The notes under the pieces were generated by a model. The model had not been told where the DNA came from and made no database searches. It saw nothing but the letters and a program-made list of their open reading frames with translations. Shown here one piece after another: positions 46,300-56,223 of a DNA stretch of 64,000 nt. Every line of letters begins with the position of its first letter. Position 1 is the stretch's first letter. This stretch comes from Costus lasius (lineage: Eukaryota; Streptophyta; Magnoliopsida; Zingiberales; Costaceae): positions 110,774,499 through 110,838,498 of the forward strand of contig CM050446.2 in assembly GCA_027563935.2 (NCBI GenBank), given 5' to 3'. Position numbers and translations under genes: made by a program.

Positions 46300-46746
46300 T
46301 CTGATACCAAGTTATGAAAGGTAATTTCCATTGTTACTTTCCCTTGGGTTCTAGTACAATAAGTATACAGGAATACAATTATAACCCCTGAAAACCATTA
46401 AGGGAACAAGAAGGATTTTAATAGGTTAGTTTACTTATTAAGCGAGTTATAACAAATGGTATCATAGCAAATTTAATCTTCTTAATCTTAAGAAATTTGA
46501 GCGGCTAATAGGAAATGGCTCTTATAGGTAGTGGAGTCGCTATTGGGTTAACTTTATATGTTCCTAACAACATCTTTGAATTTGATGAGGAAGTAAGTCT
46601 TAAATGGGGAGATTGTGATATCTTAATTTATTTAAGGCTTCATGAGCTTATTATTATTAACTTGACTTAAGCATTTTAATTTGTTTAATGTTATTTTAGA
46701 TTCATCAAGTTAATAGGTTAATATGATTATTAAGTGGCTTCAAACA

Positions 46747-47199
46747 TTTTAAATATCTAATAAGTTAATTTTTATCACTCAAACTAGATTAATTACACAC
46801 CTTCACTTTTTTTTTTCAAATTAGGAATGATAATGAATTTAGTATTTAATATCAAACCCTCCCTTAAATCTAACCAAAACTCAAGTTGGTTATCCTCTTA
46901 CCCAATTTGGATATTTAAATAGATACTCACATGTATTAATTTAATAAAAACAACTATATTTCTATTTTAAATTTTATTATAAATTTTATTTTTATATGTT
47001 TATATAATAATTTCTTTATCTAATTAATGGAGAATTTTAGTAAAATTATTGTTTTATTTATATTTTTAATTAGGTATTTCATATTAAGTATTCATATTTT
47101 TTAATATGAAACTATAGATAAATCTTAATTTGATTGCCTTGGATTTAATTGTGATCTCTATGTCCAATTTGAATTTAGTAACTATGGATTAGGAGTCAA
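46747..47199. other. AT-rich intergenic DNA
   Basis: Noncoding sequence between the TRIM-like element and the chromovirus. No features recognised. Confidence 0.6.
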
Positions 47200-47204
47200 C
47201 TTAA

Positions 47205-48680
47205 TGTCACGCCCAGAATTAGGGTAATAAATTTTTAATTAAAATACACCCGAGTCAACACTTTGACTCGCACCCAAGCACGCCCACGTAGGGGCTAAGC
47301 GGCTAAATCGATGATCCAGGCGCGACCGGCAAACGTGTTCCTCAGCCTATCCCAGGCGGCCACCTCAACTCTCGTCTCGACGAGTCATCGACCGCCATGT
47401 CTGCCACGGACCGCTGCACGAACCAGCTCCAAAGTCTACCAAAGTACAACACCCGACACTCGATGCCGGCGCAGTGCGTGTACGAGTCCGGTACACTGGA
47501 AAAGGAACAAACCGCACGCAGGCGGTGACGCACACTCGCGCAAGGAGACGACGCCACGTAAGACGCCGGGGGCGTCTCACAGACGTCCGGCACAGACAAA
47601 TGGCAAACACCGGAAACAACACACAAGGCCGGCGCACTTGACCGGAGCGCGGAGAGGGACGAGGAGTCACCGACCGAGTAGGACAACTTGGCCGGGAGCA
47701 CGAGGCTCGGGGAACCGGAGAGAGGAAGACGCCAGCCAAGGACAGCTGATCGACCGAGAACGGGAATCGCATCCGGAACCCACTAGAGGCACGTGCGCAG
47801 AAAACGAGGCATGTTCATGCCAACCAACGCACATGCACGTAACCCGAGGTGATGGATTGACGGCCGGAAGATCATCGGAAACCACCCGAGGCTCGCCGGA
47901 GCCCCGTCCGGCCGAGCCCAGCCTCGCAGGGACCAAAGGAGACGCCGGCGAACCCTTCCAAGGTCGCCGGACGTAGCCCAAACAAGGGGCGAAACCGCTG
48001 CCCACTCCCCAACCGCCGGAGACGCCGGCGAACCCGCCACCGGTCGCCGGACGTCGCCAGGAAGAGGGAAGAAACCCCTAACCTCGCCGGCCGTCCAAGT
48101 CCTCGCGGGCAGCGAGAGAAGCGGACGACGTAGCAAAGGGGAAGAAAGGGGGTCGGCGACGCTCGTCAACCCAACAACCAACCCGCCGAATGAAGCCGGA
48201 GCGGGAGGAGGTAGAAGACATACCTCGGCGGACGACCGTCCGCCGGCTCCACCACCGGCGACGCCGAAGACAGAGGTGGAGGAATGGAAAGGGGAACGCC
48301 GCCCCTTTGCTCCAAAGCTTCCCGCACCGCCGCACCCAACCCACGGGGAAGCCGCCGGAACTCCGTGGCCGCTGCTGGGACCCTCGCCGAAGCCGCACTC
48401 GACGGAGGGGAGAGAGATCGGGGGAGAGGGGAGATGAATAGTCGCCGCCATCGTTCGCGTCGAGCGAACATCTCTCCTATAGCGAGGGCACTGTAGCCCT
48501 ATTTTCTCCCGCGTAAGCGAGCTCTAACGAAGCTCCATCCTGCTGCCCGGATCCGCCCGACCCGTAAGCCCGCAAACCCGCGCCCAAAATGCTTCAGCCG
48601 CCGCCAACTGAAGTTGGGCCGCGCGCGTTGGGCTTGGACCGCGCACGTAGGCGTGGCCCAGAAATGTAGCAGGCCTAACA
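47205..48680 (-). repeat. 3' LTR of the chromovirus
   Basis: Plus-strand reading runs from TGTCACGCCCAGAATTAGGG to GCAGGCCTAACA. It is very GC-rich in the middle, which produces long spurious open frames on both strands. Confidence 0.92.
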
Positions 48681-49173
48681 TTCTCCCCCACCTGAGGTGG
48701 TCGCCGTCCTCGGCGACTCGAGGTAGCTCCTCAGCTACACCCTCGCCAACCAGAACTCTAAAGCCTCTCACCAAAGAGCTTTGTCCTCAGGCATATCTCT
48801 CTCCCAATGAATGAGAAACACTCACTGTTTACTCATCCAATAACGATCCAAGAGTCGATAACCTCGAATCTCGACAATCCTTAGATCAAACCTCATCCGA
48901 ACCATCGGAGAAGTATTGTTCGGAAGCTTTATGCCAGGTTGCTTCCTCCATAAGGGATTTATCCCATCGGACGTGAAACTCCGTATATCGGTTCAGCTTA
49001 CTTTGCCCCAGCACCCAGTGATATAAAATATCACGTATCCCTCAGTCGAATTCCATTTGAACCGTCGGTGTGGCTTAGTAAGACAATGACCGAGAAGGAT
49101 CATCCGGATCCTTGTGAAACTTCCTCAAGTTCACATTGAATGTAGGGTACATCTACATTCTCTATTGGAGTTT
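47684..49173 (-). repeat. tandem duplication, unit 1 (1490 bp)
   Basis: It comprises most of the 3' LTR (47684-48680) plus the adjoining internal end with chromodomain remnant and polypurine tract (48681-49173). It is repeated immediately downstream with a constant offset of 1490 bp and few substitutions. The junction (GAGTTTCAACTTGGCC at about 49168) shares CAA with both parents, a microhomology. Confidence 0.95.
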
Positions 49174-50663
49174 CAACTTGGCCGGGAGCACGAGGCTCGG
49201 GGAGCCGGAGAGAGGAAGACGCCGGCCAAGGACAGCTGATCGGCCGAGAACGGGAACCGCATCCGGAACCCACTAGAGGCACGTGTGCAGAAAACGAGGC
49301 ATGTGCATGCCAACCAACGCACATGCACGTAACCCGAGGCGATGGATTGACGGCCGGAAGATCATCGGAAACCACCCGAGGCTCGCCGGAGCCCCGTCCG
49401 GCCGAGCCCAGCCTCGCAGGGACCAAAGGAGACGCTGGCGAACCCTTCCAAGGTCACCGGACGTAGCCCAAACAAGGGGCGAAACCGCTGCCCACTCCCC
49501 AACCGCCGGAGACGCCGGCGAACCCTCCACCGGTCGCCGGACGTCGCTAGGAAGAGGGAAGAAACCCCTAACCTCGCCGGCCGTCCAAGTCCTCGCAGGC
49601 AGCGAGAGAAGCGGACGACATAGCAAAGGGGAAGAAAGGGGGTCGGCGACGCTCGTCGACCCAACAACCAACCCGCCGAATGAAGCCGGAGCGGGAGGAG
49701 GTAGAAGACATACCTCGGCGGACGACCGTCCGCCGGCTCCACCACCGGCGACGCCGAAGACAGAGGTGGAGGAATGGAAAGGGGAACGCCGCCCCTTTGC
49801 TCCGAAGCTTCCCGCACCGCCGCACCCAACCCACGGGGAAGCCGCCGGAACTCCGTGGCCGCTGCTGGGACCCTCACCGAAGCCGCACTCGACGGAGGGG
49901 AGAGAGATCGGGGGAGAGGGGAGATGAATAGTCGCCGCCATCGTTCGCGTCGAGCGAACATCTCTTCTGTAGCGAGGGCACTGTAGCCCTATTTTCTCCC
50001 GCGTAAGCGAGCTCTAACGAAGCTCCGTCCTGCTGCCCGGATCCGCCCGACCCGTAAGCCCGCAAACCCGCGCCCAAAATGCTTCAGCCGCCGCCAACTG
50101 AAGTTGGGCCGCGCGCGTTGGGCTTGGACCGCGCACGTAGGCGTGGCCTAGAAATGTAGCAGGCCTAACATTCTCCCCCACCTGAGGTGGTCGCCGTCCT
50201 CGGCGACTCGAGGTAGCTCCTCAGCTACACCCTCGCCAACCAGAACTCTAAAGCCTCTCACCAAAGAGCTTTGTCCTCAGGCATATCTCTCTCCCAATGA
50301 ATGAGAAACACTCACTGTTTACTCATCCAATAACGATCCAAGAGTCGATAACCTCGAATCTCGACAATCCTTAGATCAAACCTCATCCGAACCATCGGAG
50401 AAGTATTGTTCGGAAGCTTTATGCCAGGTTGCTTCCTCCATAAGGGATTTATCCCATCGGACGTGAAACTCCGTATATCGGTTCAGCTTACTTTGCCCCA
50501 GCACCCAGTGATATAAAATATCACGTATCCCTCAGTCGAATTCCATTTGAACCGTCGGTGTGGCTTAGTAAGACAATGACCGAGAAGGATCATCCGGATC
50601 CTTGTGAAACTTCCTCAAGTTCACATTGAATGTAGGGTACATCTACATTCTCTATTGGAGTTT
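49174..50663 (-). repeat. tandem duplication, unit 2 (1490 bp)
   Basis: Second copy of the unit: a partial LTR (49174-50170) and internal end (50171-50663) with the chromodomain and polypurine tract. It continues without a break into integrase sequence, so this copy keeps the original internal context. Confidence 0.95.
50390..50480 (-). pseudogene. chromodomain remnant of the chromovirus
   Basis: The minus strand encodes EFHVRWDKSLMEEATWHKAS, the VRW...EEATWE core of retrotransposon chromodomains, which guide integration to marked chromatin. It ends at a stop soon after. A second copy lies at about 48900-48990 within the tandem duplication. Confidence 0.78.
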
Positions 50664-51730
50664 CAAACGATATGCAACTGAGACCACTCGACTCAGTATC
50701 TCACACGGACCGTCGTATCTTCGGATAAGACCCCGGTGAGCCTCCCTCACCGAGATTTTCCTACCGATCTGCGAGGTAAGTCGGAGAAGAATTAAGTCAC
50801 CCACGACTAATTCTTTGTTCCAACAAAGACGGTATGCATACATTTGCATCCATTGTACAGCCAACTCCTAGCTACCTTTAGCCTCTCCGAGTGAATAGAT
50901 TCGTTCCCGAGCATTTCGTTGAGTCATAGGGCACTTCCCATAGGAATCCCTTTGTACCACATCAACGGGGGTTAGGGGCTGACTCCCTAACATTAACTCG
51001 AAGCTCAAATGAGGTGGGACTTGTGGATGACAACCTTTGCAAGGTGTAGGCATTCCATGCCATATCGATCCACTTAACTCAGTCATCCTGACTGGCGATC
51101 ACAAAGTGACGGGGGCATTCTTCCACAAGAGCATTCACTCACTCAATTTGCCCATCCTCCTGAGGATGATTGGCTATGGAGAAACTTACATTGGACAAAT
51201 ATTTATTAAACAACACGGTTCAAAAGTGTCTAGCCAAAAGGGCATCCATATCGCTCTCAATATCCACTTGGATGCCAAAATGTTTCACCACATTTTAGAA
51301 GAATAGGTCTATAGCAACCCTTGCTATACACTACTCAAGTGCTGGAATAAAGAATCCACCCATGGAAACTCATTCCACGACTACCGGCACTGAGCTTATC
51401 TCGTCAACATTAGGACCCCCCCCCCCCCCCCCCCCAATAAAGTCCTTGGACACCCTTGTCCAGGACGTCTCGGGAACAGGCAGTGGTTGTAACAACCCTG
51501 CCCCTAGTCTCCAATCGATCTTACCTTCCTAGCAAATTTGGTAAGTGCAGACATACATTCTCATGTTTGCGCTCGTGTTGGGCCAATAGCACAGTCGTGC
51601 TGACAGGACAATTTTCCCCTTTTGTCCTGGATGCCTTGCCCAAACTCTACCATGGAGCTCCCTCAGTAGCTCCCTGCGCAGTCCGCCCATCGATGGGACT
51701 AATGGCCTATCGCCTTTGGCCACGATATAT
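50640..51730 (-). pseudogene. chromovirus integrase remnant
   Basis: On the minus strand, an H2C2 zinc region (LRRELLRELHGRVWARHPGQKGK ending YVCTYQIC) lies at about 51529-51650, with a degenerate core beyond it. A QPLTPVDVV segment is at about 51000. The C-terminal module GDLILLRLTSQ ... RRYDGPCEIL ... VAYRLKL is at about 50652-50810. A C-run at 51418-51436 disrupts the core. Frames are broken throughout. Confidence 0.8.
51418..51436 (+). repeat. C homopolymer run in the integrase region
   Basis: About 19 consecutive Cs, breaking the chromovirus integrase frame. Confidence 0.95.
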
Positions 51731-51899
51731 CATCTGGACCAAGATAGTATTGTCGGATCATGCCCGACATAATCTGCTGAACTTAGCTTTTGATTCTCTC
51801 TATCAAAAACTGAGGCTATCTTTATTCTGCTTAGCAGATTCCCTTTTCACATTGGATAAGGTACAGCACACAAGGGCATTTAGTCTACTGAGCTTATAA

Positions 51900-53344
51900 C
51901 GAAACACGTTGCCTTTACCCGATTTATGTTCCCTCTGGAACTGGAATTCACCCAAGAATTCCAGTCAACGTGCTTATTTTGCCGATAACTTCTTTTATGT
52001 GGTGTAATGTTGTCGGTATTCATAACCTCGAGAAGGCTCTCCGCGTCCGGAAATAGTGGACTCCCACCACCTTTTCCTTCTCGTGGCTAAATACCGTCGC
52101 TCAGTCCTATTAGCTTTCAACTCTCCAAAGCTAAAGGATGCCCATCCTATAAAGGTATACCACCGATAGCTTGGTCCGAAGCTTCGGTGTGAAACTCGAA
52201 AGGCATACTGAAGTCGGGTAACTTCATGATCGGTTCAAAGGCGATATGAATCTTCACTATAGAAGGCCGACTGATACCGATCAAGCCACTCCCATTTCGA
52301 GTTTCCTTTTCAGCAGGTTACTGAGGGTAAGGCTATCCTTGAACAGCCTTTGATGAACTTTCAATAGAAGTTAACCCCACCGAGAAAACTCCATACTCGG
52401 TTCAATTTGAGGGGGCGCACCATTCCGCAATGGCTTGGACCTTTACCTTGTCCATGCGCGCTTGTCCGTGGTCCATCCCAAGACCAAGGAAAGAAATCTC
52501 ATTCACCACAAATGAGTATTTCTCCAACTTCAAATACAGTTGGTTTTTCCCTCAACACCATGATATCGTCCAGATATTCAACTATGTAGTCATCTAAGAC
52601 AAGGGGTCAACACTTGTTCATGAGATGACAAAACATAGAGGGGGTTTTAGTAGTTCAAAGGGCATCAGTTTGAACTCCATGACTCATATCGGGTTACCCA
52701 CATGATTTTCCTATTCATTGCCCTCGGCGAAACGAATTTGCCAATTAACCTGCTCTCAGGTCTAGCCTTAAGAAAACCAATGCTTTCCCTTGACGATCTC
52801 CCAGATCAGGGATAAGCCATATAAGATAACAGTCCCTCACCGTTATCCTATCCAAGGTTCTATAGTCTACCCAGAACCTTAGCGACCAATCCTTCTTCTT
52901 TTAGAAGAGGATCAGCGCTCCATAAGGCGATACCATAGGCCGAATGAACCCGGCTTCGAGCAATCCACTCAACTGCTAATGAAGCTCGGCCAACTCCGTT
53001 GGAGAAATACGGTCTAAGACCTTTAGTGGAGGAGTGGATCCTGTCACAAGCTCAATCTTGTGATCGATCTCTCTCCTTAGGGGAAGGTATTTAGGAAGCT
53101 CCAAGGATAACTCGTCGGATAACTCTTCCAACCAAACCTTCACCATCGAAGGGACCTCTCCTTCGCCAGGAGAATCGCCAACCCTTGTCTCTCTCAAGGG
53201 CAAAACCCTACCGCTAGGGTGTTGTTGACAATGAAAACCCTTTGTTTCCAGCATCACCTGGGCATACTGCTGGATAGTCGCGTATGACCCAGTATGCCTT
53301 AGTCGTTTTAGGTTGCCTCGCGCAACCCACGACAAGTTTCCCAA
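51900..53344 (-). pseudogene. chromovirus reverse transcriptase / RNase H remnant
   Basis: The minus strand at 52976-53344 carries the protease-RT linker (LPLRREIDHKIELV ... ISPTELAELH), the standard entry to Ty3/gypsy RT. Further on, VEYLDDIMV at about 52545-52575 preserves the YLDD catalytic motif. RNase H should follow toward 51900 but is only vaguely recognisable. Multiple stops and shifts. Confidence 0.78.
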
Positions 53345-54246
53345 GTAGAAACTATACCTTTGATCTCATTTAGTTGAGCTCTCCTCATGAGATCTTAAGG
53401 GCCATATCGAACCCCAAAAAAGACTGTGTGCGGCCTAAGTCCGCCACCACAACTTTGTATCTCTAAAGAGATATGCGATACAAGTTTGCACCTGCTCCTC
53501 AGCAGGAACCAGGATATTTTAGAAATACAATTCCAATGCCCCATAGGAAGTCCTCAACTTCCTCAACGTAGGAAACCCCTAAAATGGGTGCTACATTGTG
53601 AACACGTCATCTCACGGTGGTCACATGGCCACTCTTGGCCGGTGTTCCAAAGATGTCGTCGCATGACATTCCTTAGGCTACAAAGGCCTCAGTTCCTATA
53701 ACGTGTCGTCGCACGACAGTTATTTGGCCGTCATCGGCTGGTCTCTAGGATACGTCGTCGCACGACGATCCAATGGAGATATCAGCTGGTGTCCGTGACA
53801 CATCGTCGCACGATTGTCCCTCAACAACCAGCAACCACTCTCCAGGACAAGTCGCCGCACGACTGTCCTATGACATCATCGATTGATGTTCGGGATACAT
53901 CGCCGCACGATTATCCCATAGGCACACTCGACTGCCCTAGGGACATGTCGTCGCACGATAGTCCCTATGGCCACCTCTGGCCTTGGTCGGTGCTGTAAAA
54001 GCTGCGTTAACGCACTTCAACAACACGACCCCCATAAGATATATCTCTGCTAGGGAGACAAGAAAGTTGAGCCGTTAGGCTCTAGTTGGACAACGCCAAC
54101 TCTGTCGATACCTATGGAGCAAAACTCCCCCATATCCGACAGTCTCCACCAGCAACTCAATGCTGTGGTCGATTGTGATCATCCCACTGATCACTGCTGC
54201 CAACACGTACAATGCCGGTGTACAAGTTGGAACGTGCAGAACTTGG
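53345..54246 (-). pseudogene. chromovirus gag/protease region, shortened
   Basis: Only about 0.9 kb lie between the primer site and the RT linker, far less than a normal gag plus protease, so most of gag is deleted. The main content is a set of about 48-bp tandem repeats (53604-53995). No intact gag core was seen. Confidence 0.55.
53604..53995 (-). repeat. seven to eight tandem units of 48-51 bp
   Basis: The core GTCGTCGCACGA (plus strand) recurs at 53655, 53705, 53754, 53802, 53851, 53899 and 53947, with a weaker copy at about 53604. Spacing is 48-50 bp between the seven clear copies and the parts between cores are diverged. Forty-eight bp equals 16 codons, so it may be an expanded coding repeat of gag. 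Confidence 0.85.
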
Positions 54247-54259
54247 GCTCTGATACCAG
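54247..54259 (-). other. primer-binding site of the chromovirus
   Basis: The minus strand reads GGTATCAGAGCCC directly inside the LTR at 54262, matching the initiator-methionine tRNA primer site. Confidence 0.88.
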
Positions 54260-54261
54260 TC

Positions 54262-55800
54262 TGTCATGCCCAGAATTAGGGTAATAAATTTTTAATTAAA
54301 ATACACCCGAGTCAACACTTTGACTCGCACCCAAGCACGCCCACGCATGGGCTAAGCGGCTGAACCGCTGATCCAGGCGCGACCGGTAGGAGCATGTCCT
54401 CGATGTGTTCCTCAGCCTATCCCAGGCGGCCACCTCAACTCTCGTCTCGACGAGTCATCGACCGCCACGTCTACCACGGACCGCTGCATGAACCAGCTCC
54501 AACGTCCACCAAAGTACAACACCCGAGACTCGACGCCGGCGCAGCACGCGTACGAGTCTGGTACACCGGAAAAGGAACAAACCGCACGCAGGCGGTGGCG
54601 CACACTCGCGCAAGGAGACGACGCCGGGCACACGCCCTAACTCCAACTAGGCCGCACGCAGGCGGCCAGACTCACCTCTCGCCCAAAGGGGACGTCTCGC
54701 AAACGTCCGACACAGACAAACGGCAAACACCGGCAACAACACACAAGGCTGGCGCACTTGACCGGAGCGCGGAGAGGGACGAGGAGTCGCCGACCGAGTA
54801 GGACAACTCGGCCTAGAGCACGAGGCTCGGGGAGCCGGAGAGAGGAAGACGCCGGCCGAGGACAGCTGATCGGCCGGGAACGAGAACCGCGTCCGGAACC
54901 CGCTAGAGGCGCGCGCACAGAAAACGAGGCATGTGCACGCCAACCAACGCACATGCACGTAACCCGAGGCGGTGGATTGACGGCCGGAAGATCGTCGTAA
55001 ACCACCCGAGGCTCGCCGGAGCCCCATCCGGCCGAGCCCAGCCTCGCCGGGACCAAAGGAGACGCCGGCGAACCCTTCCAAGGTCGCCGGACGCAGCCCA
55101 AACAAGGGGCGGAACTGCTGCCCACTCCCCAACCGCCGGAGACGCCGGCGAACCCGCCACCGGTCGCCGGACGTCGCCAGGAAGAGGGAAGAAACCCCTA
55201 ACCTCGCCGGCTGTCCAAGTCCTCGCCGGCAACGAGAGAAGCAGACGACGCAGCAAAGGGGAAGAAAGGGGGTCGGCGATGCTCGTCGACCCAACAACCA
55301 ACCCGCCGGACGAAGCCGGAGCGGGAGGAGGTAGAAGACGTACCTCGGCGGACGACCATTCGCCGGCTCCACCACCGGCGACGCCGAAGACAGAGGTGGA
55401 GGAATGGAAAGGGGAACGCCGCCCCTTTGCTCCGAAGCTTCCCGCACCGCCGCACCCAACCCATGGGGAAGCTGCCGGAACTCCGTCGCCGCTGCCAGGA
55501 CCCTCGCCGGAGCCGCACTCGACAGAGGGGAGAGAGATCGGGGGAGAGGGGAGATGAATAGTTGCCGCCATCATTCGCGTCGAGCGAACGTCTCTCCTGT
55601 AGCGAGGGCACTGTAGCCCTATTTTCTCCCACGTAAGCGAGCTCCAACGAAGCTCCCTCCTGCTGCCCGGATCCGCCCGACCCGTAAGCCCGCAAACCCG
55701 CGCCCGAAATGCTTCAGCCGCCGCCGACTGAAGTTGGGCCGCGCGCGTTGGGCTTGGACCGCGCACGTAGGCGTGGCCCAGAAATGTAGCAGGCCTAACA
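54262..55800 (-). repeat. 5' LTR of the chromovirus
   Basis: Plus-strand reading runs from TGTCATGCCCAGAATTAGGG to GCAGGCCTAACA, followed by the CTTAA duplication. Compared with the 3' LTR it has extra segments near 54390 and 54630-54700. Long GC-rich open frames on both strands are not genes. Confidence 0.93.
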
Positions 55801-55805
55801 CTTAA

Positions 55806-56223
55806 TAAGAACTAATTTTAGAAGTTTAGGGGCTGATAAAAAAATAATTTATTAGCAATATGAAATTCAAATAAATAAAGCTATAAAACAATTTACTACA
55901 TAAATTTCAGCAAAATATGTCACATGTTTAAATAAGTCCATAAGTAATATTTTATTTATCATTTACTACATAAATTACTGAACGGTTTTCATTGAAATAG
56001 GTCGGCGTAACAATTTTAAGGGGCTAGTATAGAAATTTACACTTCTGTAAGGATCTATGTACAACTTAACCTCAAATTATATATAAATATATCGCCGGCC
56101 AAGTCGAACGGAAGTCTCTGTCGAGTCTTTGGGCGAAATTACGTGCGGCCCACTTCGTCGTAAGTAATTCAGGTGAACGTTTTCCTCCTTCCTCGGTCGA
56201 TCGATCACCAATTCCAGGACGTG
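55806..56223 (+). other. 5' flank of CNX7
   Basis: AT-rich up to about 56090, then more GC-rich toward the ATG. It carries the candidate TATA box listed separately. Confidence 0.6.
56080..56090 (+). promoter_or_regulatory. candidate TATA box of CNX7
   Basis: TATATAAATAT lies about 135 bp before the proposed ATG at 56224, a plausible distance for a plant promoter with a short 5' UTR. Supported by position only. Confidence 0.45.

Larger units (their letters stand above)
41724..46423 (-). mobile_element. decayed Ty1/copia retrotransposon with short LTRs
   Basis: LTR-like ends of about 108 bp (41724-41831 and 46315-46423) share TGAAAGGTAATTT and ACAATAAGTATACA. The minus-strand primer site ACTTGGTATCAGAG (46300-46313) lies inside the right LTR and sets the direction. 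Candidate target duplication is AGTTA (41719-41723) against GGTTA (46424-46428). Integrase, a linker and RT remnants are recognisable in the correct order on the minus strand. RNase H appears to be missing: only about 0.5 kb separate the RT remnant from the 3' LTR. Confidence 0.75.
41614..46746 (+). mobile_element. TRIM-like miniature LTR element, split by a copia insertion
   Basis: LTR1 is 41614-41723 plus about 46424-46454, and LTR2 is 46614-46746. They share GAGCTTATTATTATT-like, CTTAAGCATTTTAA and TTATTAAGNGNNTTNNAACA blocks in the same order (about 133-140 bp). Between them lie a primer site TGGTATCATAGC (46457-46468), an internal region of only about 160 bp, and a polypurine tract AAATGGGGAGAT before TGTGATATC at 46614. 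Tiny LTRs and no coding capacity are typical of TRIMs. A copia element sits inside LTR1. Confidence 0.65.
47205..55800 (-). mobile_element. Ty3/gypsy chromovirus, decayed, with internal tandem duplication
   Basis: Flanked by the 5-bp duplication CTTAA (47200-47204 and 55801-55805). On the minus strand the 5' LTR is 55800-54262 (1539 bp), followed by a primer site (GGTATCAGAGCCC, 54247-54259). Gag remnant, protease-RT linker, RT, integrase and chromodomain come next, then a polypurine tract GGTGGGGGAGAA and the 3' LTR 48680-47205 (1476 bp). Domain order with a chromodomain defines a chromovirus; a Galadriel-like lineage is possible. A 1490-bp tandem duplication has added a second internal-end plus partial LTR. 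The LTRs differ by about 60 bp in length and many substitutions, so it is older than copia element B. Confidence 0.92.

Noticed and set aside
47311..49961. Long open frames (up to about 220 residues) on both strands in the GC-rich LTRs
   Set aside because: They repeat in each LTR copy, overlap on opposite strands, have no recognisable domain and are explained by low stop-codon frequency in GC-rich DNA.
53604..53995. CRISPR-like regularly spaced repeats
   Set aside because: Plant nuclear DNA inside a retrotransposon; the spacers are diverged tandem-repeat sequence and there are no cas genes.
54637..55766. Frames of 270-287 residues in the 5' LTR of the chromovirus
   Set aside because: Same reason: the LTR is bounded by a target duplication and primer site, and the frames are not maintained between LTR copies.
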